64,000 bases of DNA from Bondarzewia mesenterica (taxonomy: Eukaryota > Basidiomycota > Agaricomycetes > Russulales > Bondarzewiaceae), in contig SGPL01000052.1 of assembly GCA_004802705.1 (NCBI GenBank), positions 31,500 to 95,499 of the forward strand, in the 5' to 3' direction. The position numbers and the translations under genes are program-made. The first letter of the stretch is position 1; each line of letters opens with the position of its first letter. This document shows positions 1-10,478 of the stretch, in pieces. The notes under the pieces are model-generated. The model was not told the origin of the DNA. It searched no databases and was given only the letters and a program-made list of their open reading frames with translations.

Positions 1-626
1 TTTGCTCCGGATCACGTGTTTAAGCGCGCATCCTTCTTTCCGAGTTTCGGCTTTACCTGGTTTATGTTTTGTTTTTTGCACAAGCTCGATTTCACTGTGA
101 CAGCCTATGTATCGTGCACTTCAAATAGCCCGTCTAATGTTACTTCTACAGACTACAGTACTAGAGCCATGATCAGTAAGTCCAATATCCGATCAATCTT
201 ATGTGTTTCAGCTGGCGAACCCAACAAGCCTATTAAGAGATAGAGGAGAAGAAAACCTGCCCGCGCTTGACGTTGAAGATTCACCTGCGGTCAAACGAAC
301 GCGTTATCAAGATTATCGATCAGAGCGCAACTTTGGAATGCTCTTCAAACATTTCTCTCGATTTCGAACTGGACATCGGAACGGCGGCAAGTCAGTCCAC
401 ACGATACACGTGTCGGTCGACCTCAGACGGATATCGACTCAACAGAAATAACCTACAGCACGGGGATGCAAACATACCATACAGTTTGAATCAATCAAAT
501 GTTCCCAAGTACTTGGAATTCGATCGTTTACCATGCAGACTGGATTCTGGATACGGTCTCCCGAAAACCGTGGAGGCCAAACGACGAGGGAGGCTACTCG
601 GCATACACCTTCGCAACTTGGCATAA
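1..626 (+). CDS. possible 3' end of an unidentified spliced gene (5' partial)
   Basis: A plus-strand reading frame is open from about 240 to a TAA at 624-626 and ends in ...LLGIHLRNLA. A plausible intron (GTAAGT near 176, tttcag ending near 211) lies before it, but the exon after this acceptor reads in a different frame, so the model is not closed. The residues are polar and mixed with no motif I recognise. It may be the last exon of a gene starting left of the window, or chance. No function is proposed. The rest up to the next gene at 848 holds only a T run near 661-669. Confidence 0.3.
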
Positions 627-847
627 GGGGACCTGAGGCCTGAAGAATTAACAAGGGCGATTTTTTTTTATTCCGGTGTCTACAGAATAAACAGCAAAAA
701 CCGTGATGAAGTGGGCGGCCGTGCATTCATCTCCAAATCGTAAAGTACCAGCGCTGCGAACAGAAAGGGAGTAACAGAAACAGCAGTGCATGAGCCTTCA
801 GAATGAGTGGGAAACAGGCGTGAAAGAAACCGCACGCACCTGATACT

Positions 848-2512
848 TTAGTAGAGCAGAGAGGACATGTCGGAGCGGATACGGTTGTAATCGAGGAGAC
901 CCTCGATAGAACCGACCGCAGCCATGGAGAACTAACATAAGGTCAGAACATCACGAACATTATCACAAAAACATGTTTGAACTCACGTCCTTATCCCAAA
1001 GATACTTCTGCGCGACGCGCTTGATCTCATCAGCAGTTACTGCATCCACCGCACTCTCGATCTGCTTGGGCGTCATGCGCCGCCCACTCGTCACGAGCTG
1101 CCTCCCGATGTCCTCCGCAATCGCCGTCGTGCCGTCCAACCCCAGCAGCAGGCCAGCCTTCAGCTGGCTCTTCGCCCGCTCAACCTCGGCGGTCGTCGGC
1201 GCTACGCTCATCCGCGTCCACTCCTTAAGCGTGAAGTGCATCAAGTCGTCCAAGTTAACCAGGTTCTCCGACACGAGGTAAAGGCCCCACAAGCCCGTGT
1301 CCGAGTACGATGTCGAGAAAGACATGAAACTGTTTGCGAGGTTGTTGGCCGAAATAATGTGCGAGAGGCGGGACGAGAGCAGAGACGCAGAGCCAAGCGC
1401 ACGGTCCCAGTTGCCGAAGATCGATTGCATCACGAGCATGGGGAAGTAGTCGGGCGATGACCAGCCAACACCCTCGACCGCAATCGCAATATGTGCTGTC
1501 GGAATGTCGTCGTCGCGGACGCGAACCTCCGAGCCGACGAAGTTGGTCCTTGAGTGCGCGAGGCGACCAAGAGGGATGGGGTTTGGCGAGACGGGGAGCG
1601 AAGAGAAGGATTTCTCGGCGGCCTTGACGAGTTCGGCATGGTCGATGCCGCCAGCACCGACAAGGACCATGCGGTCGGCGGTATAGTTCGTCTTAATGTA
1701 GGACGAAAGGTCATCTCGCTTGATGGAAGTATGTTCTTCTTGGGCCCAAGATGGTACGACCAAGAGGTTGGCCTAAAAAAGAAATCGAAAAGTTTTAACA
1801 ATCAGTTTCCGAAGCAGTTCGACTCTGGTAACGATATGCGCGGCCTGACGGATATCCAGGAGCTTCGGCTTGTGCAGGCCAGGCCAATGTGACGTACCTT
1901 GGAACGCAACTGAGTGCAAGTGATCGAAGACAACCTCCTCCAATTGCTTGTCAACCTCCTGCTGTTCCCGAAGAATGACATCACGCTCGCGCTCAATGGC
2001 ACTGGTCTCGAGCTTGGAGTTCTGGAGGATGTCGGAGATGATGTCGACCGCCTGAGGAACGTCCTTCCGGAAACTCTTTGCGTAATAGACAGTCTGCTCG
2101 CGCGAGGTGTAAGCATTGAGGTGAGCGCCAAGGTTCTCAACTTCAAGTTCGAGAGCGTGCTGGGTGCGACGACCGGTGCCCTTGAATGCCATGTGCTCAA
2201 GGAAATGAGCAGTACCGTTCGTCGCGTCGGTCTCGGCGCGGGAGCCAGCATCTATCCAGACGCCGACGGTGGCGGTCTGCGCATGAGAATGGGACTCTGT
2301 TGCGACGGTGAGACCGTTGGAGAGAGTGGTGACCTCCGTAATTGGGCTCTGGGACGAGACAGCTGTCGCCAGCGACCGCACTGAGGCGGGTGTCTGTGAA
2401 CAGATTTTCTTCAAAAAATTCCCCCATTACGCGGGTGGTAAGGACTCACTGGACGACGCGCCGCGCCGCGAAGAGCACGCCCGAGCGAGGCGGTGAGGGT
2501 ACGAGAAACCAT
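848..2512 (-). CDS. MAS1: mitochondrial processing peptidase beta subunit
   Basis: Catalytic subunit of the matrix peptidase that removes presequences from imported mitochondrial proteins, working as a dimer with the alpha subunit (M16 metallopeptidase). Exons read on the minus strand: 2512-2450, 2393-1898, 1772-987, 931-848. The N-terminus ([16 protein letters not shown]) is Arg/Ser-rich like a presequence. The inverted zinc motif [11 protein letters not shown] is in exon 2; the Gly-rich loop region, [11 protein letters not shown] and the C-terminal [15 protein letters not shown] follow in later exons. Intron 2 joins cleanly to give [14 protein letters not shown], but the frame then breaks at 1726-1741: the family sequence [15 protein letters not shown] is recovered only if an A at about 1727 and a T at about 1740 are missing from the assembly. 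The rest of the protein is intact, so I read this as an assembly error in a live gene. Identity is very secure. Confidence 0.95.
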
Positions 2513-3000
2513 CAAGGGTATGGAAAAGTTGAGGAGGATGATGAATTCGGGAGTTCTCGGTGGTGGATGCTGCCGGGTACTTGAAACTCCGCCTCAATTC
2601 GCTTTGGTATGAGTACGAATCACGTGCAGCACAACCTCCTCGGTTTCCTTGGACCCAAAGCTGCAATCCTTCAATCTTGCTTCAATCTAGAGAGAACGTC
2701 TTACTTGAACACTCTCTTGGAATCGTGTCACACAATATATACGGATCTGTGAGAAGGAAAGGTCTGCGCCGACTGCAAACGGTAAGCCCGCTCAGAGGAT
2801 TCATCGTCGAGATGGACTAGAAAGGCAAGGTGAAACACGCTGGCGTCGCGGTGCCTTGCAGCTTCTCGAGGCTGATCAGAGGCCAGCACATAAGTATATC
2901 AGGAGCTAACGATGACCATATATAGCATTCCGGGTTTCAGCTGTAAATCATCGCACCCACCTCACTTTTCTTCCGACGCGTTTTGTACCCGCCCACTACC
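2513..3000. other. intergenic, divergent promoters
   Basis: Separates the starts of the processing peptidase (minus) and the CoA-transferase (plus), so it should carry both promoters. A tatata stretch occurs near 2735 and again near 2920, about 80 bases before the plus-strand start. No coding potential or repeat was seen. Confidence 0.6.
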
Positions 3001-5139
3001 ATGTTCAGCTCTTTGCTCGACCAGATCATCCTTGCGCCCGCCAATGCCCTCTGGGTTACCCAAGGACTCCCACCCGACTCCATCGCACATCTCCATCTGT
3101 CTAAATCGCCAGATCCTGCAGTCGATTCCCATTATAAGCTGGGTACTGCCGCACAGGTCCGTTTAGTTCTCTTGTTCTCTCCTCCTCCGAACGGACAAAG
3201 AAACAGTTTTGCTAGACGACTATCGGTGTTGCTGCGCTAGCCGCGGCCCATTTCCATAAGCTTCGAACGGGCGAACAACAAGAGGTCTCCGTAGAGGCTC
3301 GACACGCCGTAATCGAATTCAGTGAGCAGCTTTGTCCTTCATCGATCCGACCTTGATCTCATCACGTGCTTCTACAGACAGTGAGAAGTACTATACCGTC
3401 GATGAGAAAATCCCGGCAAACACCATGTTCGACGAACTGTCTGATTTCTTCAAGACGAAGGATGGTTATGTGCGCTTGCACGCAAATTTCCCACAGTCAG
3501 TACCTCCCCTTCCTTGTTCCATCTCCAGGTTCCGGGGAGATAGTCGAGCATTCACGTGAGCGGATCAGCCAAAGAGAACGGCTTGTTGCATGTTCCTGCA
3601 AGCATTCCGTTTTAAGGACTGAGTTGCCCTAAAATGATCTAGGCTTGTGACTTATATAGCAGCACTCTCTTGGGCATTACTATCTCATCCAACGGTTTTT
3701 CATCTTTTCTTTCGCTTTGTTGTCCACACGCGCTGTTTACTTTTTGACCAGTTCATAGCTAATCTAAATTGCAGTCATAAACAGGGTCTACTCGATATTC
3801 TCAAATGCGCGCCTACAAAAGGCGCTGTTAGCGCCGCACTCCTGGAATGGTCCGCAGACGACTTCGAAGCCGAAGTGTTCAAGCACAACCTCTGTGCCGT
3901 CAAAGCCCGGTCCTTCGAGGTCGCCGACCGACACCCACATGCCCGGCAGACGGTCAATAATCTGCCCGTGTACATCCGCAAGATCGGGGACGCGCCGAAG
4001 AGGGAGGTCAGTGGGACGGAGTTTGCTGGGGCGTTAGATGGCATCCGCGTGCTGGACTTAACGAGGGTGTTGGCGGGTCCGACATGTGGAAGGACACTTG
4101 CGGGTGAGTCGTGTGCAGCATGATGGCTTGCCCTTCTTGTCGCCTGATGCTTTTTTGGGTAGCGCATGGAGCAGATACCCTTTTTGTAACGTCACCAAAT
4201 CTCCCCGACCTTCCTGTCTTAGACGTGGACACTACCCGCGGCAAACGGACAACTCAACTTGACCTAAACATCCCGAAAGATAAAGAGACTCTCCAGGATC
4301 TTGTGAAAGGCGCCGACGTGTTCTTGCAGGCCTATCGGCCTGGTGGGTTGAAAACCCGAGGTTTTGGGCCTGAAGATGTGGCGAAAGATCGTCCAGGGAT
4401 CGTATACGCGACATTGAGCGCTTACGGGTATGACGGGGAATTAAAGGATAAGAAGGGGGTATGTCCACTTAACCTTCTCACCTCGTTTTTTCTCTGCGTT
4501 TTAATTTGGTTGCAATACTGATGTTTATCATTTTCACTAGTTCGACTCTTTGCTCCAAGCGATCAGTGGAATGAACGTCGCCGAAGCACAGGCGTACAAA
4601 GAGTATATTGCTTCGACGGGCGGTGATACCAAGGATCTGCCACCACTTCGAGCGCTGCCGATGCAGGCTATTGATCACGCTGCGGGGCAATTGTTGGCGT
4701 TTTGGCATCATCACTGCACTTTGCAAGACTATTACTGTGCGTTCATCGTGTTGTCATTCTGTCCGGCATTATGTCCCGGATTGCTAACGGCATTATTTTC
4801 CTTTCCGGTCCACAGGATGGAGGTTCTTACGAAGTGCACGTCTCTCTCTCCACGACGCTACACTGGATTCGTTCCCTCGGTTATCTAGCTCCAGAAGATG
4901 CCTTTGGGAACGGCGAGCCACTACCTCCGCGCGGGCTGCCTCTTGACTCAGAGATCGCTGGGCTCTGCACGCAGGTGGAGCAGTCCATCCCAGATGCGGG
5001 CTTGGAGAAACCGGGCACAGAACACCACTGTCTCAGCGCGATTCGACATGCAGCGGTCCTGTCGAAGACGCCGGTGAGGGTAGGCGAGGCACCCATGCGG
5101 CTGGATGCGCATCGGCCGGTGTGGTTAAAGAGGCCATGA
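3001..5139 (+). CDS. CoA-transferase family III (CaiB/BaiF) protein
   Basis: Member of the formyl-CoA transferase / alpha-methylacyl-CoA racemase / carnitine dehydratase fold, which moves or epimerises acyl-CoA thioesters. The substrate cannot be told from sequence. Exons: 3001-3156, 3216-3321, 3378-3495, 3775-4103, 4163-4458, from about 4542, and from about 4816 to the stop at 5137-5139. Diagnostic stretches are LDLTRVLAGPTCGRTLA followed by AHGADTLFV, KGADVFLQAYRPGGL, YATLSAYGYDGE, FDSLLQAISGMN and DGGSYEVHVSLSTTLHWIRSLG. The N-terminal 150 residues resemble fungal and plant two-part members. In exon 6 the expected LLAFGIITALCKTIT appears only if one T of the run TTTT at 4700-4703 is removed; as written the frame is lost before the last intron. 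Length and all other junctions are normal, so a single-base assembly insertion is the likely cause. Confidence 0.88.
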
Positions 5140-5554
5140 CTGGAAAAAAAATAGGTAGTCCCGCAGGTGGGCGTGATCATGAGCATAGATGGTGTATGAT
5201 AGTCTTCAAGAGTGTGCGTGCTAGTTTTATGGACTTTTGATACCCGGTAGAATGCTCGGACTGGAGTTTGGATCGTTGGATTGGATATGTGCATGGAGAT
5301 TTTGCTAGGCCCGCTCATTTGGCACAACCAGGGATATCATGGTAGGCGATGCACAATCGCAGAGGAAGTGGAGGCACAGGACTCGAAATTGCGACCAGAA
5401 CGCGTCCAATTCACATCACATGATCAAGACGCGTCCGGTGTCGGAGTTTCAAAAAGTTGAACCATCCGTCCCACGCGACAAGACTGGCATCTCCGACTGT
5501 CTTTCCTCCACTTTCCAGCGGCACCTTCCTCCGCCTTAGTATTTCACGTTCATC
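5140..5554. other. intergenic between CoA-transferase and Aurora kinase
   Basis: Tandem genes; holds the 3' region of the CoA-transferase and the kinase promoter. No ORF, repeat or clear TATA box was recognised. Confidence 0.5.
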
Positions 5555-6979
5555 ATGACCTCCATCGGCGCTGTGACTCGCCAAAATTGCTGCTCTTGAG
5601 ATATCCTCGAAACCAAATACCACAGGCACCGCAAAACCTAGTACTAAACCTGGTCATCAGAAACAACCCAGTCAGACAAACGTTTCCAAGCTCCTGACCA
5701 AATTTGCCGCGCCCAATGCGCCTCGCCCAACGTCCAAACTAGCATTGAAGCACAAAGCTTCCACATCCTCTACTAAGATTCCAACTGGTCAAACTACCAC
5801 GACCAAGCCGAAACAGCCAGCATTCGCCGCGACCTCCACCGCCCAACCCGAGATTGACATCGGGAAGTATGATGGTGAATTGGAACGCGAGAACGAGACA
5901 AGAGGACAAGTGGTCCAAGGCGAGGCAGCGCAGCAGCTTGCTCTCGATTCGAGTGTCCGAGGGTAAGTCGTTATTCACCACCAAGTTCCTAGGATCACAA
6001 CGTAACGCGTCCATTACAGCGCTCTGCCTACCCGCGAATGGCATCTCTATGATTTCGATATCGGTCGCCCGCTGGGTAAGGGCAAATTTGGACGAGTCTA
6101 TATGATCCGCACCAAATGCGAGCCGCGCTATATCCTGGCGCTCAAATGCTTGTACAAGTCCGAGATCATCCAGTCCAAAGTGGAGAAGCAGATCCGGAGA
6201 GAAATAGAGATCCAGCAAAATCTCCGGCATCCTCACGTTCTCCGGCTGTATGGCTACTTCCACGATGAGAAGCGCATCTTCCTCATGCTCGAGTTTGCTG
6301 GCAAAGGCGAGCTATACAAGCAGCTCACCAAATATGGTTCCTTCTCTGAACGCAGAAGTTCGGTCTATATCGACCAAATGGCCGATGCGCTTTCGTATCT
6401 CCATTCAAAACACGTCATCCACCGCGATATCAAGCCCGAGAACTTGCTCCTTGGTATCAATGGAGAGCTCAAGATTGGTGACTTTGGCTGGAGTGTGCAT
6501 GCACCGGGCAATCGCCGGAATACACTTTGTGGAACGCTCGATTACCTTCCCCCGGAGATGGTCGAAGGCAAGGCACACTCAGAGAAGGTGGACTACTGGG
6601 CGCTCGGTGTTCTCACATACGAATTCATCTGCGGTGCTCCCCCATTCGAGGATCTCACAGGACACAATGGTTGGTCAATTCCCGTTGCAGCCTCACCTCC
6701 GTCATACTGAATCCGAGTACAGCCACGTACAAACGCATCCGAACCGTTGACCTGCACATCCCCTCGAAAGTTAGTGCGGATGCTCGTGATCTCATCATGT
6801 CGGTAAGTCCCACGACGGAACCTTACTTTACACGGGCTTGTTATCCTCACTGCATGCGTCTGCATCTCCAGCTGCTGCAACACGACCCGGAGAAACGACT
6901 ACCACTGTCACAGGTGAGGCAGCACCCGTGGATTCTGAGATACCGGACCAAGGCCCCTTCCGTCGGCCAGGCGTCATGA
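5555..6979 (+). CDS. Aurora protein kinase (Ipl1/Ark1 type)
   Basis: Serine/threonine kinase of the chromosomal passenger complex, correcting kinetochore-microtubule attachment. Exons: 5555-5962, 6020-6669, 6723-6802, 6872-6979. A disordered N-terminus rich in T, S, K and P (about 135 residues) precedes the kinase domain: glycine loop [10 protein letters not shown], lysine in [11 protein letters not shown], catalytic loop [13 protein letters not shown], the Aurora signature [10 protein letters not shown]-loop [19 protein letters not shown] and the ending LRYRTK. These separate Aurora from other AGC-like kinases. The kinase ends about 10 residues after the domain, as in fungal Auroras. The start ATG at 5555 ([10 protein letters not shown]) reads into a stop unless one A of the run AAAA at 5583-5586 is removed, after which the frame continues [11 protein letters not shown] into the rest. 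This looks like an assembly insertion, since the domain itself is perfect. Confidence 0.93.
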
Positions 6980-7931
6980 GGTGGACGAGGCCCCGTGACC
7001 TGGCGCGGCGCTCCGTCGAGGTCATGCATGGGCGTAGGGATTGGGCGCTACGCCTCGGATCTGGGCGAGGGTGAGAGGGATGGGATTGGGACTTGTACTA
7101 GGACTCTCATGACGAGCTGTGGGATTCCTCTTCGCCCCTTCTTGTAAGTTACTGCTATGCCGGACGCGTGTATGCCATGCTTGGGCTTCACAGCCTGCCA
7201 CGATCCGATTGGGGCTCCGATGTCGATGAGGCGATGCAGATAGGCCTTGTGTTGCTGGTCCGGCAACGCCTCGAGAAGAGAAGATCTTCGGATTGGCACT
7301 GATCATCATCGTCACCATGGGCAGCAGGGCAGCGAGAGCCTGGGAGTACACGAGATCCGCGTTTATATCCTTCCGTTTGTTCTATCAGGTATTCTCAAGG
7401 GAAGATAAGTGATGCAGACGGTGACGAGAGAGATGGCAACAATTGACGGTGCGGGATGGGATGATCATCAAGATCAGATGCAGGTATACTTGGATTATTA
7501 ATAGCATGCTTAGATGGGCGAGATGACAGTGTGGAAGCAGATGGGAGTTGAAATGTTGAACGTTGGGCGATTTTCGAATTCACACTGACGAGGGGAGATG
7601 CGGCAGATGCGCAGAAACCAGATGTTTTGAATGTCAGACAAGGCGAATATGTCGAGTACAAGGGGAAAGCGAGACAACGAGGCAGCGAAACAGCGAAACA
7701 GCGCGGACAATAACAGAGACAATGGCGACGAGACAACAAGAGCAGATGAACAAAAGTGGAAGGGGCAGATAAGTTGGCGACACATTGAAACCGAGAAAGA
7801 AGCTACAAGCATAGTACAGTGTCCGTACAAGAGGGAAGGTGCCTGAGAAAAGGCGTAAGGGAAAACATAGAATGTAACCAAGAAAAGAAAAGAAAAATAA
7901 ACAAACCCGTCCTGACCGCGACGGCTGCCAC
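6980..7931. other. intergenic with weak minus-strand coding signal
   Basis: Between the stops of the Aurora kinase (plus) and the zinc-finger gene (minus). Apart from the candidate fragment at 7048-7309, it is A/G-rich on the plus strand from 7640 to 7890 with no supportable gene; open frames there are long pyrimidine-rich translations typical of chance. Confidence 0.5.
7048..7309 (-). CDS. hypothetical short protein or gene fragment
   Basis: On the minus strand, MVTMMISANPKIFSS (from an ATG at 7309) overlaps a second frame containing ALPDQQHKAYLHRLID, GAPIGSWQAVKPKHGIH and GRRGIPQLVMRVL before a stop at 7048. The two frames differ by one base around 7273, so they could be one protein with an indel, two exons, or chance. 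The composition is that of a real protein (aromatic, charged and hydrophobic residues well mixed), unlike the surrounding shadows. I do not recognise a family. It sits convergent to the Aurora kinase. Not a firm gene. Confidence 0.25.
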
Positions 7932-8613
7932 CTACTCCTCTTCTTCCTCATCGTCCGAGTCAACCTCCGACTCGACCTCTTCGTCAACCTCCTCGCAATC
8001 GTCGACTTCCTCCTCCACCTCCTCCACCTCCTCGTCCGACACGTCCCCAGGAAACGGATGCCCGTCCCGCTCATGCAACTTCCAGTGCCGCTTGTACGAG
8101 TCGGGGCGGGACAGCTCCTCACCGCAGAGCTTGCACTTGAGCGGCTTGCGGTTTGGGTTCTTGGGGCAGTGGTGGTTGACGTGCCGCTCACGGTCCTTGC
8201 CTCGTGTGAACGTCCGCGGGCAGAACTCGCACCGCGCCCGCCCACCCGACTTGCGCCCGCCGCCGTTCCGCTTGAGCTTTTTCGCCTCCTTGGCCTCGGG
8301 GTCTGGTAGGACCTTGGCCTTCTTCGCCCCCTTGTAGAGCGTCTTCTTGGGCTCTTTGGCCTTGGGNTCTTTGACCTTGGAGGATGAGGGGCGTGGAGAC
8401 GGGAGGTCGGATGGTGAGGGTGAGGGCGAGGGTGAGGGCGAGGGCGAGGGCGAGGGGGGAATGATCGGTTGGGCCCTGGTGGCGCACTTCCGGGGGCGGG
8501 CGATGCGCGGGAGCGGCACATATTCATCCTCCTCCTCGTCGCACTGTGCGCGCTTTTTTCCTTTCTCCCCCCCCCTCCCTCTCCCCCTCCCCTTGTCCCG
8601 TGTTTCGATCCAT
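7932..8613 (-). CDS. C2H2 zinc-finger protein with acidic tail
   Basis: Likely DNA-binding transcription regulator. Two C2H2 fingers lie side by side: CEFCPRTFTRGKDRERHVNHHC and, after a PNRKPLK linker, CKLCGEELSRPDSYKRHWKLH. Before them are a basic Lys-rich stretch and a (PS)n run encoded by GAGGGT/GAGGGC hexamers at 8412-8456; after them the protein ends in about 40 residues that are almost all Glu, Asp and Val, a possible activation or histone-binding tail. The frame is open back to about 8575 with no ATG. A start at 8613 (MDRNTGQGEGE) joins it only if the C9 run at 8567-8575 should be C8, so the start is uncertain; translation could also begin from an exon I could not find. One undetermined base (n) is at 8367. 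The gene is divergent from the septin gene only about 64 bp away. Confidence 0.7.
8412..8456 (+). repeat. GAGGGT/GAGGGC hexamer microsatellite
   Basis: About seven tandem six-base units, read on the minus strand as a Pro-Ser dipeptide run inside the zinc-finger protein. The array is in frame, so unit gain or loss would change protein length without a frameshift. Confidence 0.85.
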
Positions 8614-8633
8614 CTGATTTTGTTTTTTGTGTC

Positions 8634-8668
8634 AAAAATAAAAATAAAAATAAAAATAAAAATAAAAT
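8634..8668 (+). repeat. AAAAATA-type pentanucleotide microsatellite
   Basis: Six or so copies of a five- to six-base A-rich unit (aaaaat) immediately before the first recognisable septin exon at 8678 and between two divergent genes. Confidence 0.85.
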
Positions 8669-8677
8669 ACGATGTAG

Positions 8678-10478
8678 GTCGTGGGAGGGAAGGGCACGGG
8701 CAAGACGGCGCTGTTGAGGCTGTTGCTGGACACGGCGGACGTGTCGCCCAGCGCGACGGCGGAGCAGCGCGCCTCGCTCGACCGCTTCGTGCGGGGCGGG
8801 GCGAAGCCCACCGCGTCGATCCAGACGGCGTGCGTCGAGCTGTGCGAGTCGCGGTTCGATCGGACGCTGCTGTCGGTGATCGACACGCCCGGGCTGGATT
8901 TCGAGGAGGGCAAGGAGCTGACGCTGGAGAGGCAGGTGTCGGGGGTCGTGAAGTATTTGGACGCGCAGTATGCGGATACGATGAGCGAGGTGAGGGGTGG
9001 TGCTTTGTCGAGATTGGGATACTGATTTTTTTTTGCGCTGGGGGACGTTGCTTTTTGTCGACTTTTTTTTTTGATATTTGATTTTTGTTGGGTGGTCGTT
9101 CTGATGTTTGTGTTTAGGAATCGAAAGTCGTGCGGCAGAGCAAGGGCGATCAGCACGTCCATCTGTATGTCCCTGCCCTTCACCCGAACAGCGTCAGTCT
9201 CGATAATGGCTTACCATCTCACATTCAGGTGCATCTACGTCGTCGACCCTGGTTCTATCATGACAGTCGAGGCTCGGCGTCGGCTGTCTTCGTTGCCCTC
9301 CAAGACCCGCTCAGAAACGACCATCTCGTATCGCCCTCCTGACACGCCCTCTTTGACGGACGACAGTCAGGACGATTCTGACGACGAGGACGCGCCGGAA
9401 AAGCTCACCATGTCGCCCGCCGAGCTGCGCATCATCCGTCGCCTTTCCGCGCGCGTCAATATCTTGCCTGTCGTCGGCCACGCCGATTCTTTGACGGACG
9501 CGAAACTGAAAGCGGTCAAGGCGACCGTGCGCAGGGACTTGCTCCGAGCCAATTTGGATTTTTGGCGTGTTCGAGCCCAAGGCCAAGAAGACGGACGGGG
9601 CGAAGGAGGAGCGCAACAACGGAGTCAAGTTTGGAGAGGGCAAAGACGAGGACGGGCACGCGGGAGGCGAGGAGAGCGACGAAGAAGAGACGGAGAAGCC
9701 GACGGAGCGCACGTCTCGCCCCGTCATCAAGCTGCGCACCGGACGCAGCAGCAGCGGCTCGCACCGCTCGCGCTCGCGCTCGCGTTTGGAGCTCGCGTCG
9801 GAGCCGAACGAGCCGGAATGGCCGGATTTTCAGGACAGGGAGAGCGTGGCGAACTTGCGCTTCTCTGCGGCGGTCGTCGCGCGCGGGGACCTGAGCGCGC
9901 TGCTCCCGTTCGCGCTCATCGCGCCCGAGCACGCTCGGCGGCGCCGCGCGCCTGCGAGCATCCTGACGCCGTCGGACGACGGGCACGCGAACGGACACGG
10001 GTCGCCGGTGTCGCCGTCGAGCCGCTCGGTGCGCAACATGCCGTACCTGCAGGCGCCGCCGGAGGAGTTGAAGGGCGTGTTCACGCGCGCGTTTCGGTGG
10101 GGCAGCGTGGATGTCCTGGACCCGACGCACTGCGACTTTGCGGCGATGCGGACGGCCGTGCTGTCGACGCACACGAAGGTCGGTCTCGTTCGCTGTTCGT
10201 GCTTCGCGTGACTCGTCGTTTGACGTGCATTCCCCCTTTGAATTTTTTTTTTGCTGTGGTCAAAAAAGATCCTCAAGACGCGGACGAAGGAGGTGCTGTA
10301 TGAGAAGTACAGGACGGAGAAGCTGCTCGCTCGTCGCGCTACCCAGAAATTTGGCGAGGAGGAGACGAAACGGTTGTTAGAGGGTGAGTCCCGTTCAATC
10401 GGTGTCATCCTCATCGATGAAGCCGGACTGATAGCTGATTGCTCTGCCTTCGACGTCATTGCAGATCTCGGGCTGTGA
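8678..10478 (+). CDS. septin-type GTPase (N-terminus not found)
   Basis: Septin-family G protein, expected to act in cortical filaments. Exons: 8678-8989, 9118-9164, 9229-10178, 10269-10383, 10465-10478. The first exon starts straight at the P-loop VVGGKGTGKTALLRLL; then the switch II region VIDTPGLDF, LCIYVVDPGSIM, and a large insert of acidic and RS-rich sequence (TDDSQDDSDDEDAPE; SSSGSHRSRSRSR) before the septin-like end AFRWGSVDVLDPTHCDF...LSTHTKILKTRTKEVLYEKYR. The usual 80-120 residues before the P-loop are not visible: a good acceptor (gatgtag) precedes the P-loop, but upstream lies only the microsatellite and the divergent zinc-finger gene. A further frame break occurs at the T5 run 9559-9563, where LLRANLDF continues as GVFEPKAKKTDG only if one T is removed. 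A divergent member, not one of the four core septins. Confidence 0.82.

Noticed and set aside
7634..8635. 333-codon minus-strand open frame over the zinc-finger gene
   Set aside because: Arg/Pro/Ser-rich translation of the GC-rich zinc-finger coding strand in another frame; it has no motif, while the overlapping frame has two perfect C2H2 fingers.
9071..10303. 410-codon plus-strand open frame in the septin region
   Set aside because: Starts inside an intron and runs through the T5 frame break into an Arg/Ala-rich wrong frame; only its middle part is septin.
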